Shown piece by piece: positions 28,002-34,322 of a DNA stretch of 64,000 nucleotides. The stretch comes from Dyella sp. OK004 (lineage in GTDB: Bacteria; Pseudomonadota; Gammaproteobacteria; Xanthomonadales; Rhodanobacteraceae): assembly GCF_900114495.1 (NCBI RefSeq), contig NZ_FOZI01000002.1, positions 1,116,001-1,180,000 of the forward strand, read 5' to 3'. Each line of letters begins with the position of its first letter. The first letter of the stretch is position 1. Both the position numbers and the translations under genes were made by a program. Under the pieces are notes generated by a model that worked only from the letters and a program-made list of their open reading frames with translations, was not told the origin of the DNA and did no database searches.

Positions 28002-28295
28002 TCAGTGCGTTCCGGTGGTACCGCCGGTGCCACCTGTACCGCCCGTGCCACCGGTACCACCGGTACCAGCCACGGCTGCCGCTGCGGCAGCACCAGGACC
28101 CGGATGTGCGGCCTTCATGCTGCCGTGCGCCGCGGCCTTGGCACGCGCAGGCGTGGTGATCTGCGCAGGCGTCGCAGGCTTGGCCTGCTGCTTTTCGATA
28201 AGTTGATTCACAGTCGTCGGCTGCTGCGGAGCAGTCTGTGCGAATGCCGAACCCGTGATGGCCAATGCAAGTGTGGTGGCGACAAGAATCTTCAT
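28002..28295 (-). CDS. GfcA/YjbE-like small secreted Thr/Gly/Ala-rich protein
   Basis: A 97-aa protein with a signal peptide (MKILVATTLALAITGSAFA-QT). The middle is rich in Ala/Pro/Lys; the end is low-complexity, made of repeated Gly-Thr-Gly units and finishing TTGTH. GfcA and YjbE, the first genes of the E. coli gfc and yjb operons, have the same size, signal peptide and Thr/Gly-rich composition. Position (directly before wza-gfcB-gfcC-gfcD) supports the match more than sequence does. An AGGAAG site precedes the ATG. Its function in polymer export is unknown in any organism I can name. Confidence 0.65.
   Translation of the reverse strand: MKILVATTLALAITGSAFAQTAPQQPTTVNQLIEKQQAKPATPAQITTPARAKAAAHGSMKAAHPGPGAAAAAAVAGTGGTGGTGGTGGTGGTTGTH
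28014..28074 (-). repeat. In-frame 9-base tandem repeat coding Gly-Gly-Thr
   Basis: About six imperfect copies of a 9-base unit (GGTGGTACC and variants) encode the C-terminal Gly/Thr tract of the GfcA-like protein. Repeat-number changes would stay in frame. Confidence 0.7.
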
Positions 28296-28401
28296 GGAGC
28301 TTCCTCTTGATCATCGCGTGGAAGTGAGAGACGCCAAACGAGAAACGCCCCGGACTGTAGCGTCACTTGAGAGCGCATGACTGAACCAATACCAACCTGC
28401 G

Positions 28402-28417
28402 TGTGGAAGATTCCACA
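28402..28417. promoter_or_regulatory. Perfect palindrome, candidate operator
   Basis: TGTGGAA-GA-TTCCACA. It can also be read as TGTGG-N6-CCACA, one position per half site away from the CRP/Clp consensus TGTGA-N6-TCACA. The regulator is unknown. Confidence 0.45.
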
Positions 28418-28453
28418 AGACATTCACTGAGATCGCTTAGAGTTCCCGTTCGC

Positions 28454-28471
28454 TGTGGAAAGACTTCCATA
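28454..28471. promoter_or_regulatory. Second, imperfect copy of the TGTGGAA inverted repeat
   Basis: TGTGGAA-AGAC-TTCCATA has the same half sites with one mismatch and a 4-base spacer. It begins 52 bases after the first, about five helical turns. Confidence 0.35.
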
Positions 28472-28654
28472 CGCAGTAGTTCATTCGACGCATCAGGACT
28501 GTGATGTTGCGCAACCTTTTCAGGTCAGCGCCATCTCCTCCGATCCAACCGAGCGCTGTCACACCCTCTTCGCATAAGTTGGCGACGATGCGTGTCTCGC
28601 GCCCGGTTTATTCGATGCCCGCCATCGTCAGGATTGACTCGAGGAAGCGACGAA

Positions 28655-29704
28655 ATGCACGACACAAGAACGATGATCGCCTGCGCCGCGGCACTCTTCA
28701 CAACGGCAGTCGCGATCGTCGTCCTGCGCCGCCTGGCGGCGCCACTGGGGCTGCTCGACCGGCCCGACGCACGCAAGCAGCACGTCGGCAGCGTGCCGCT
28801 TGTAGGCGGCCTGGCGGTCTTCTGCGGCGTCGTAGTCGGCGCCTGGTGGTATGGCGACGCCACACCCTTCAACCGCATCCTGCTGACCACTACGGCGGCA
28901 CTCACCATCATGGGCGCGCTGGACGATCGGCAAGGTCTCAGCGTACGCGCACGACTGCTCATACAGACCGCCGCCATACTGATCGTGATTGGCAGTACAG
29001 ACGTCTATATCCGAACGCTCGGCATCATCAACGGCGTTCAGATTCAGCTGGGGCCCATTGGCATTCCACTCACCCTGATCGCCGTCATCGGACTGCTGAA
29101 CGCGTTCAACATGATGGACGGCATCGACGGCCTTGCCGGCAGCATGGGCCTGGTCAGCATCGGCACGATCTTCATGTTTCACCATCAAGACATCTCGCCC
29201 GGCGTGACCATACTCATCGCCATGCTCGCGGCCGGCATGCTGCCGTATCTCGCCGCCAATCTCGGCTTCTTCGGCCGGAAAATCTTCATGGGCGATGCCG
29301 GCAGCATGGCACTCGGCTACCTGTTGGGCTGGACCCTGATCCAGCTCAGCCAGAGCGGCAGCTCCGATCTGCAACCGGTCGACGTGCTGTGGTGCGTGGC
29401 CTTGCCCGCGCTCGACACGCTGGCCGTGATGTATCGCCGCATGCGCAACCGCCAGTCGCCGTTCAAGCCCGATCGCGGGCACGTCCATCACATGCTGCTG
29501 CAGCTCGGCCTGAGTCCGCGCGTGACCCTGCTGGTGCTGGTGATCGTCGCGATCTGCCTGGCCTTCATCGGCAACATCGTGCATCAGTACGGGCAAGGCG
29601 TAAGCCTGGCGATGTTCTGCTCCGTGCTGGTCACCTACATCCTGTTCGCCACCCGACGCTGGCCGATCATCACCGGCCAGGCGGTACAGCAACGCGGTCA
29701 GTAA
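28655..29704 (+). CDS. WecA-family undecaprenyl-phosphate sugar-1-phosphate transferase
   Basis: A 349-aa multi-pass inner-membrane enzyme that transfers a HexNAc-1-phosphate (usually GlcNAc) from UDP to undecaprenyl phosphate. This is the first step of lipid-linked repeat assembly. Signatures are DRPDARKQHVGSVPLVGGLA, the first acidic motif ALDDRQGLSV, the catalytic NMMDGIDGLAGS, MGDAGSMALGYLLGW and the cytosolic HVHHMLLQLGL. The ATG at 28655 has a GAGGAAG site 7 bases away and the coded protein starts at the first membrane segment; the frame is open to 28592. It is the only initiating transferase seen in the locus. Confidence 0.9.
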   Translation: MHDTRTMIACAAALFTTAVAIVVLRRLAAPLGLLDRPDARKQHVGSVPLVGGLAVFCGVVVGAWWYGDATPFNRILLTTTAALTIMGALDDRQGLSVRARLLIQTAAILIVIGSTDVYIRTLGIINGVQIQLGPIGIPLTLIAVIGLLNAFNMMDGIDGLAGSMGLVSIGTIFMFHHQDISPGVTILIAMLAAGMLPYLAANLGFFGRKIFMGDAGSMALGYLLGWTLIQLSQSGSSDLQPVDVLWCVALPALDTLAVMYRRMRNRQSPFKPDRGHVHHMLLQLGLSPRVTLLVLVIVAICLAFIGNIVHQYGQGVSLAMFCSVLVTYILFATRRWPIITGQAVQQRGQ

Positions 29705-29715
29705 ATCCGGGAGAC

Positions 29716-30450
29716 ATGCCGAGCTACTTCTTCAACCTCAGCCATCCCATCGCCCAGGCACTGCTGCTGGCAGGCGTGGGCCTGCTATGCGTCATGGCCC
29801 GCCGCTACCGCACGGGGCTGTGCGTCATCGCACTGGTGCCAGTGTGGCTCACACTGTGCGCCACGCCAGCTTTTGCCTCGGCGCTACAGCGGACGCTGAC
29901 AAACCAGTATCCGGCCCAGGCCGCGTCGACCTATCCGTCGGCCGACGCCATCGTCATCCTCGGCGGCGAGCGCGATCCGCAACAGGCGCGGTGGGATGAC
30001 GAAGATGCCGACGTCGCCGCCAGTCGCGTCGGTTTCGGCTATCTCTTGTTCAAGGCGAAACGCGCTCCCGTGGTTTTACTGTCCGGTGGCGAGGGCGACG
30101 CCCTGCGCATGGCAGGCATGCTCGAGCACCAGGGCGTCCCGGTGAATGCACTCCACGTCGAAAGCCGCAGCCGAACCACCTACGAGAACGCGCGCAACTC
30201 GGCGGCGATCCTGCGGCAGGGCGAGATACATCGCATTCTTTTGGTGACCTCGGCGGAGCACATGCCGCGCGCTGTCGCCAGTTTTGAAAAGCAGGGGCTC
30301 GAGGTGATTCCGGCTCCGGCGATGATGCCGCTGTCGAAGCATCCGGTGCGCGATCTGTGGGCGCCGCGGCGAGCGGTGCTGTGGAATGCGTCGCAGGCGA
30401 TGCATGAGTACATCGGGCTTTGGGTGTATCGCTTGCGCGGCTGGGCTTGA
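29716..30450 (+). CDS. YdcF/ElyC-family (DUF218) membrane protein
   Basis: A 244-aa protein with two N-terminal hydrophobic segments (residues ~10-30 and 33-55) and a DUF218 domain: ADAIVILGGERDP, VVLLSGGEGDALRMAGML, ESRSRTTYENARNSAAIL, RILLVTSAEHMPRAVASF. Members such as ElyC and SanA affect envelope assembly at the stage of the undecaprenyl carrier, but the reaction is not known. It starts 11 bases after the WecA-like gene, so it may help recycle or spare the same lipid carrier (inference). The reading frame is open far upstream, over the WecA-like gene, by chance of base composition. Confidence 0.8.
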   Translation: MPSYFFNLSHPIAQALLLAGVGLLCVMARRYRTGLCVIALVPVWLTLCATPAFASALQRTLTNQYPAQAASTYPSADAIVILGGERDPQQARWDDEDADVAASRVGFGYLLFKAKRAPVVLLSGGEGDALRMAGMLEHQGVPVNALHVESRSRTTYENARNSAAILRQGEIHRILLVTSAEHMPRAVASFEKQGLEVIPAPAMMPLSKHPVRDLWAPRRAVLWNASQAMHEYIGLWVYRLRGWA

Positions 30451-30454
30451 AGCC

Positions 30455-30720
30455 CTTCTCTCCTGGGGAGAGGGTTGGGGTGAGGGTTCGGCCTTGTGCC
30501 ATTCCCTCCTACTTCGTCATTCCGGCGAAGGCCGGAATCCAGTGGCGTTATCGCACGGTTGTCGCGTCTGCGTGCTCTGGCTCGCCTGCGGCGGGCTTCC
30601 GAACCGCTGCCGCGGTCCGGGTCACTTTCTCTTTGCTGGCCCAAAGAGAAAGTAACCAAAGAGAAATGGCCTGAAGAGCAGGCGGTGGGCTTGGTAGCTG
30701 CGCATCTTCCAGTGTCAGAT
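30455..30720 (-). repeat. Long dispersed repeat, copy A (reverse orientation)
   Basis: Its reverse complement matches copy B (32761-33131) almost base for base from GTGTCAG-side sequence through the CAAAGAGAAAGT hairpin to the GTCATTCCGGCGAAGG segment. Differences are a few substitutions, a one-base indel, and a more variable stretch beside the GTGTCAG end. Confidence 0.85.
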
Positions 30721-30928
30721 GTCTGGAGGGCTTTTCTTCCTAGCCTCTTTCCTTTGGATCTGATTAGCGTCGTGTCGGAGCCACGCGCACTTTTCTCCTC
30801 CCCCTGCTCGCAGGGGGAGGCCGGGAGGGGGTAAGCCCTTGCGAAAACCTCTCCCGGAACGCTTCCTCAAGTACTCACCCCTCCCCAACCCTCCCCTGCG
30901 AGCAGGGGAGGGGGCAAGAGCAAACCCG

Positions 30929-31027
30929 GCGTCTGACACTGGAAGATGCGCTTCTACGAAGCACGCGACGCTCTTCCGACCATTTCTCTTTGGTTACTTT
31001 CTCTTTGGGTCAGCAAAGAGAAAGTGA
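30929..31027 (+). repeat. Long dispersed repeat, partial copy D (forward)
   Basis: It matches the central part of copies B and C, from CTGACACTGGAAGATGCG to the hairpin CAAAGAGAAAGTGAC, with several substitutions. It lies opposite copy A, so A and D form a large inverted pair. Confidence 0.8.
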
Positions 31028-31117
31028 CTCGGGCGCCGGCAGGCGTCCGAAATGCCCGCTGCATAAGCGGCCAGGTCGCGACAACCCATCGATTGTCGCG
31101 AACACAAAGAACAACCC

Positions 31118-32569
31118 TCACGACGACCGCACCCTCCCCTGAAACTCAATCGTCGCTCCATTCGCCACACGCGGAATCCCAGCATCGATCTGGTTGTTGT
31201 ATTCGAACGAGCGCTCATCCAGCGACATCTGCCCTTTGCTGATGCGCAGATTCTTGCCTGTACTGAGGAAGGCCATCGGCACCGCCTTGCCGGACGCGAG
31301 GCGACTGCTTCGACGCACGGCGTTGCCGGAGATGACCACCGTATCGATATGCCGCGCGCTATCCGCCGACTCATCCTCGGAAAAGTTGATGCAGGTGCCG
31401 AAGATGTCGACGAAAGTATTGCCCGCGCACACCAGGCCGCTCACACCGAGCACACCGATGGCCCCCATTTGCGGCCGTATCCCGAGAAACGTATTGCCGG
31501 TGATCACAGCATTCACGGCGTTGCGGCTGGTGGCCGAAGCGATCGACCCCAGCCGTATCGCATCGCCTCCGGGCCCCGACCCTGGCGGTGATCGTTCAAA
31601 CGTGCAGCCCATCACCCGCGCACCACTCAAACCTTTCAGCGCAACATCCACGCGCACGGAATTCAGGAAATGGCAATTCACCACCGTCAAGTTGTCCGCC
31701 ATATCCGCCGTAGTCTTCTGCCGTGTCGAACTGTCGATGCCCCAGAAGCAGTTCTTGAACTGACAGTTCGCCACCATCCAGTCATGGATATTCGATCCGT
31801 TCTGATGGCCGTTGAAGAACGTGATGCCGGCGGTATTCACCGTGTCGATATCGATAAAACTGCAACCGCGGATCACCACGTTGCGGTACACGCTCCAGTT
31901 GTGATCCGGCTCGAAATCGATGCCTCCCACTGAGCGCGACAGCTTGGCATTGCCGATATTGCGGAACACACAGTTCTCGACCGTCAGCCCATCGCAATCG
32001 ATCACCGACAACCCGTTGCGATTGTCCTTCACCGCGCCATCGAACAGACAGTTGCGCACCGTCACCCGCTCGTTATGCCGCTCCGTCTGCGACAGCGTGC
32101 CAGACCCCACATACATCCCATCGCCACGGAACCCGTAGAACGTCACCTTCTCCACGGTGAGATCGGACGTGGCATTCACCGCCAGCAAGTAGAAAAACTG
32201 CGAGTATGCAAACTCACCCACTCGCCCGTTGAGCTTGAAATCGTGCAGATGGATGCCGCGCATATTGTCGGCCACGCTCTTGCTACCGCCATCCTTCACA
32301 TACGTCGCCAGCATGAACTCACATGCCAGCGAATCATCAAAGGCACGCAACTCACTCGCCTGCCCCTCCCCGTACAACTCCAGTCCCGACTTCAAATTGA
32401 TCTGCTTGACCGGATAAACCCCCGCCGGAATAAACACCCGACTCGACGTATCAATCGCCTTCTGAATCCCGGCCGTGCAGTCATAACGACTCTTCCCGGC
32501 ACGAATCGCCGCACGCTCGGCCTCCGGAAGGAAATCGAGCACATTCGCCTGCTTGGTGGAAACTGGCAT
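31118..32569 (-). CDS. Right-handed parallel beta-helix protein (pectate-lyase-3-like)
   Basis: A 483-aa beta-helix protein. The N-terminus has the pectate_lyase_3 form (YDCTAGIQKAIDTSSRVFIP, AGVYPVKQINLKSGLELYGEG). About ten helix turns follow, marked by repeated hydrophobic-Asn/Cys rungs (LTVEKVTFYGFRGDG, VTVRNCLFDG, LTVENCVFRNIG, VVIRGCSFIDID, LTVVNCHFLN, AVITGNTFLGI). Such folds act as polysaccharide lyases, hydrolases, epimerases or phage-like tailspikes. No signal peptide is visible. The ATG has an AGAGG site. It lies between the two halves of the exopolysaccharide locus and may modify or cleave the polymer (inference). Substrate unknown. Confidence 0.78.
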   Translation of the reverse strand: MPVSTKQANVLDFLPEAERAAIRAGKSRYDCTAGIQKAIDTSSRVFIPAGVYPVKQINLKSGLELYGEGQASELRAFDDSLACEFMLATYVKDGGSKSVADNMRGIHLHDFKLNGRVGEFAYSQFFYLLAVNATSDLTVEKVTFYGFRGDGMYVGSGTLSQTERHNERVTVRNCLFDGAVKDNRNGLSVIDCDGLTVENCVFRNIGNAKLSRSVGGIDFEPDHNWSVYRNVVIRGCSFIDIDTVNTAGITFFNGHQNGSNIHDWMVANCQFKNCFWGIDSSTRQKTTADMADNLTVVNCHFLNSVRVDVALKGLSGARVMGCTFERSPPGSGPGGDAIRLGSIASATSRNAVNAVITGNTFLGIRPQMGAIGVLGVSGLVCAGNTFVDIFGTCINFSEDESADSARHIDTVVISGNAVRRSSRLASGKAVPMAFLSTGKNLRISKGQMSLDERSFEYNNQIDAGIPRVANGATIEFQGRVRSS

Positions 32570-33113
32570 GAGAGAACCTCTACAGTGGACGGAACACGCT
32601 TGTGTAGTGACTACATGACGAACCGATCCCCTGAATCGTCGAGTCTATCCATGTGCGAAGCGGGCGTTTTAATCGCGAGTGAATCAGTAGAGCGTTCGCA
32701 AGAAACGGCGCAGATCAGTTAGATAAAACGGTGCTGCAAAGAAATGCTTTTTTAGTTGCGCAGTAGCAGCGCTTTACCGAGCACCCGCCCCTCACCCCAA
32801 CCCTCTCCCCGAAGGGGAGAGGGAGATGTGGCGCTTCAAGGCAGGACAGACCATCAAGCCGAAGAACACATCCCGACGCCTGACACTGGAAGATGCGTAG
32901 CTACAGAGCACACCGCCGCTCTTCAGGCCATTTCTCTTTGGTTACTTTCTCTTTGGGCCAGCAAAGAGAAAGTGACCGGACCGCGGCAGCGGTTCGGAAG
33001 CCCGCGGCAGGCGAGCCAGGGCACGCAGACGCGACAACCGTGCGATAACGCCACTGGATTCCGGCCTTCGCCGGAATGACGAAGTAGGAGGGGATTTCGC
33101 AAGAGCCGAACTC
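32570..33113. other. Intergenic region, 544 bases, mostly repeat copy B
   Basis: Bases 32570-32760 are the upstream region of the beta-helix gene and are AT-richer than the surroundings. From 32761 the stretch is copy B of the long repeat, which runs into the 3' end of the glycosyltransferase gene. No gene was seen. Confidence 0.75.
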
Positions 33114-33131
33114 TCACCCCAGCCCTCTCCC
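32761..33131 (+). repeat. Long dispersed repeat, copy B (forward)
   Basis: Bases 32788-32977 are identical to 58278-58467 (190 bases, checked base by base), and similarity continues to about 33040. The unit starts with a CCCTCTCCCCGAAGGGGAGAGGG hairpin (32800-32822), carries the perfect hairpin ACTTTCTCTTTG-GGCCAG-CAAAGAGAAAGT (32944-32973), and ends with GGATTCCGGCCTTCGCCGGA-type sequence and a second CTCACCCC tract. Confidence 0.92.
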
Positions 33132-34322
33132 GGAAGGAGACGGAGAAAGCACCGCGCCACCGCGAGACGCATCCACCTTCAAAACAGGCACCGCCACCGG
33201 CCCACACAACTCCCGATAAACATCCACCGTCCTCCGCACCACTATCTGCTCATCAAACTCCGCATGCGCCTTCATCCGCGCCGCCTCGCCAAGCCTCCGC
33301 GCCAACGCCGGATCATCCTGCAAGCGCCGGATTGCATCGGCCAAGGCGTCGCCATCCCGCACCGGCACCAGCAACCCATCCACCCCATCCGTCACCACCT
33401 CACGACAACCCGGCACGTCCGCTGTGATTAGCGGCAGACCACATGCCGCCGCCTCGATCAGCGTCTTCGGCAAGCCCTCGCGATAACTCGGCAGCACCAC
33501 CACATCGGCCGAGCTCAATAGCCCGACCATATCGTCTACATGTCCGAGCCAGGTCATCAGACCTTCGTTTACCCAGAACTGTACCGTCGATTCGGGAACC
33601 GCCGCAGGGTTGCCCGGATCAGGATCGCCCGCCAGAAGAAAATGGATAGCTCTGCCTTCCGTCAGCAATTGCCGTGCGGCCGTGACGTATTCCTGCAATC
33701 CCTTGTCCCACAGCAGGCGCGCCGCCAGCAGCACCCGCAACGGGCCAGCAGCACGCACACCGCTACGCTGTGTAAAACGCGCGCAATCCACGCCCGATCC
33801 GCGGATCAAACGGATACGCGCTGGATCGATCAGGCCCGCCTTCTCAAACAGCGCAATATCGTCCGAGTTCTGCAGGATCAGACGCGCACTCTCACCATCC
33901 AGCGCCAACCGCAGCAAGCCGCGCACGACCGGACGAAGCAGGCGCGCCTTCAGATCGGAGCTGGTGAATACATAGCCCATACCGGCAACCGCATTGACGC
34001 GCGCCGGTACGCCGGCCATGCGTGCGGCCAGCGAGCCGTACACCGCGCATTTGATGGTGAAGCCGTGCACCAGCGCCGGCCGCTCGCGGCGCAGCACACG
34101 CACCAGGTGTCGTAGTAAGCCTATTTCGCGCAGCGGGTTGAGGCTGCGCCGTTCCATCGGCAATGGCTCCCAGCGCAGGCCAAGCGCCTGCAGCTTTTCG
34201 CCGTAGGGTCCAGGCGGCGACAGCAGCAGCAGCTGATGCCCGGCATCGCGCAGGGCCAGTGCGAGCGAACGCCGAAAGTTGTAGAGATACCAGTCGGTAT
34301 TGGCGAAGAGGACAATTTTCAT
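33114..34322 (-). CDS. Glycosyltransferase, GT4 family
   Basis: A 402-aa GT-B-fold sugar transferase of the polysaccharide operon. The N-terminal acceptor domain begins MKIVLFANTDWYLYNFRRSL and contains HGFTIKCAVYGSLAARMAGV. The donor domain has AARLLWDKGLQEYVTAARQL and the nucleotide-sugar motif PSYREGLPKTLIEAAACGLP, ending GCREVVTDGVDGLLV. It resembles the PglA/CapM-like branch; donor unknown. It is the last gene of the 13-gene operon and overlaps asnB by four bases (ATGA). Its final residues, VLSPSPSGRGLG and stop, are coded by the edge of repeat copy B, so the original C-terminus may have been replaced. Confidence 0.85.
   Translation of the reverse strand: MKIVLFANTDWYLYNFRRSLALALRDAGHQLLLLSPPGPYGEKLQALGLRWEPLPMERRSLNPLREIGLLRHLVRVLRRERPALVHGFTIKCAVYGSLAARMAGVPARVNAVAGMGYVFTSSDLKARLLRPVVRGLLRLALDGESARLILQNSDDIALFEKAGLIDPARIRLIRGSGVDCARFTQRSGVRAAGPLRVLLAARLLWDKGLQEYVTAARQLLTEGRAIHFLLAGDPDPGNPAAVPESTVQFWVNEGLMTWLGHVDDMVGLLSSADVVVLPSYREGLPKTLIEAAACGLPLITADVPGCREVVTDGVDGLLVPVRDGDALADAIRRLQDDPALARRLGEAARMKAHAEFDEQIVVRRTVDVYRELCGPVAVPVLKVDASRGGAVLSPSPSGRGLG

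Larger units (their letters stand above)
28296..28654. other. Intergenic region, 359 bases, between divergent GfcA-like and WecA-like genes
   Basis: It should hold the promoters of both polysaccharide transcription units. The region nearest the minus-strand gene is AT-richer. It contains one perfect and one imperfect TGTGGAA/TTCCACA inverted repeat (28402-28417, 28454-28471). No small gene was recognised. Confidence 0.6.
30451..31117. other. Intergenic region, 667 bases, filled with repeat elements
   Basis: It holds one reverse copy of the long dispersed repeat (30455-30720), a partial forward copy (30929-31027), and between them two C-rich segments with CCCTGCTCGCAGGG and CCCTGCGAGCAGGG palindromes. 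No real gene is seen; short open frames here lie within the repeats. Confidence 0.75.

Noticed and set aside
28501-29715. N-terminal extension of the YdcF gene to a 649-codon frame
   Set aside because: It overlaps the whole WecA-like gene in another frame and its translation is Arg/His/Thr-rich nonsense. The real start at 29716 begins the membrane segment.
30451-31040. Repeats read as insertion sequence ends
   Set aside because: No transposase frame, no terminal inverted repeats with target duplication could be defined.
31118-32569. Prophage tailspike within a prophage
   Set aside because: No other phage gene is present; the neighbours are polysaccharide genes and repeats.
30451-33131. Repeats read as a CRISPR array
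   Set aside because: Copies are few, long, of mixed orientation and irregularly spaced, with no cas genes.
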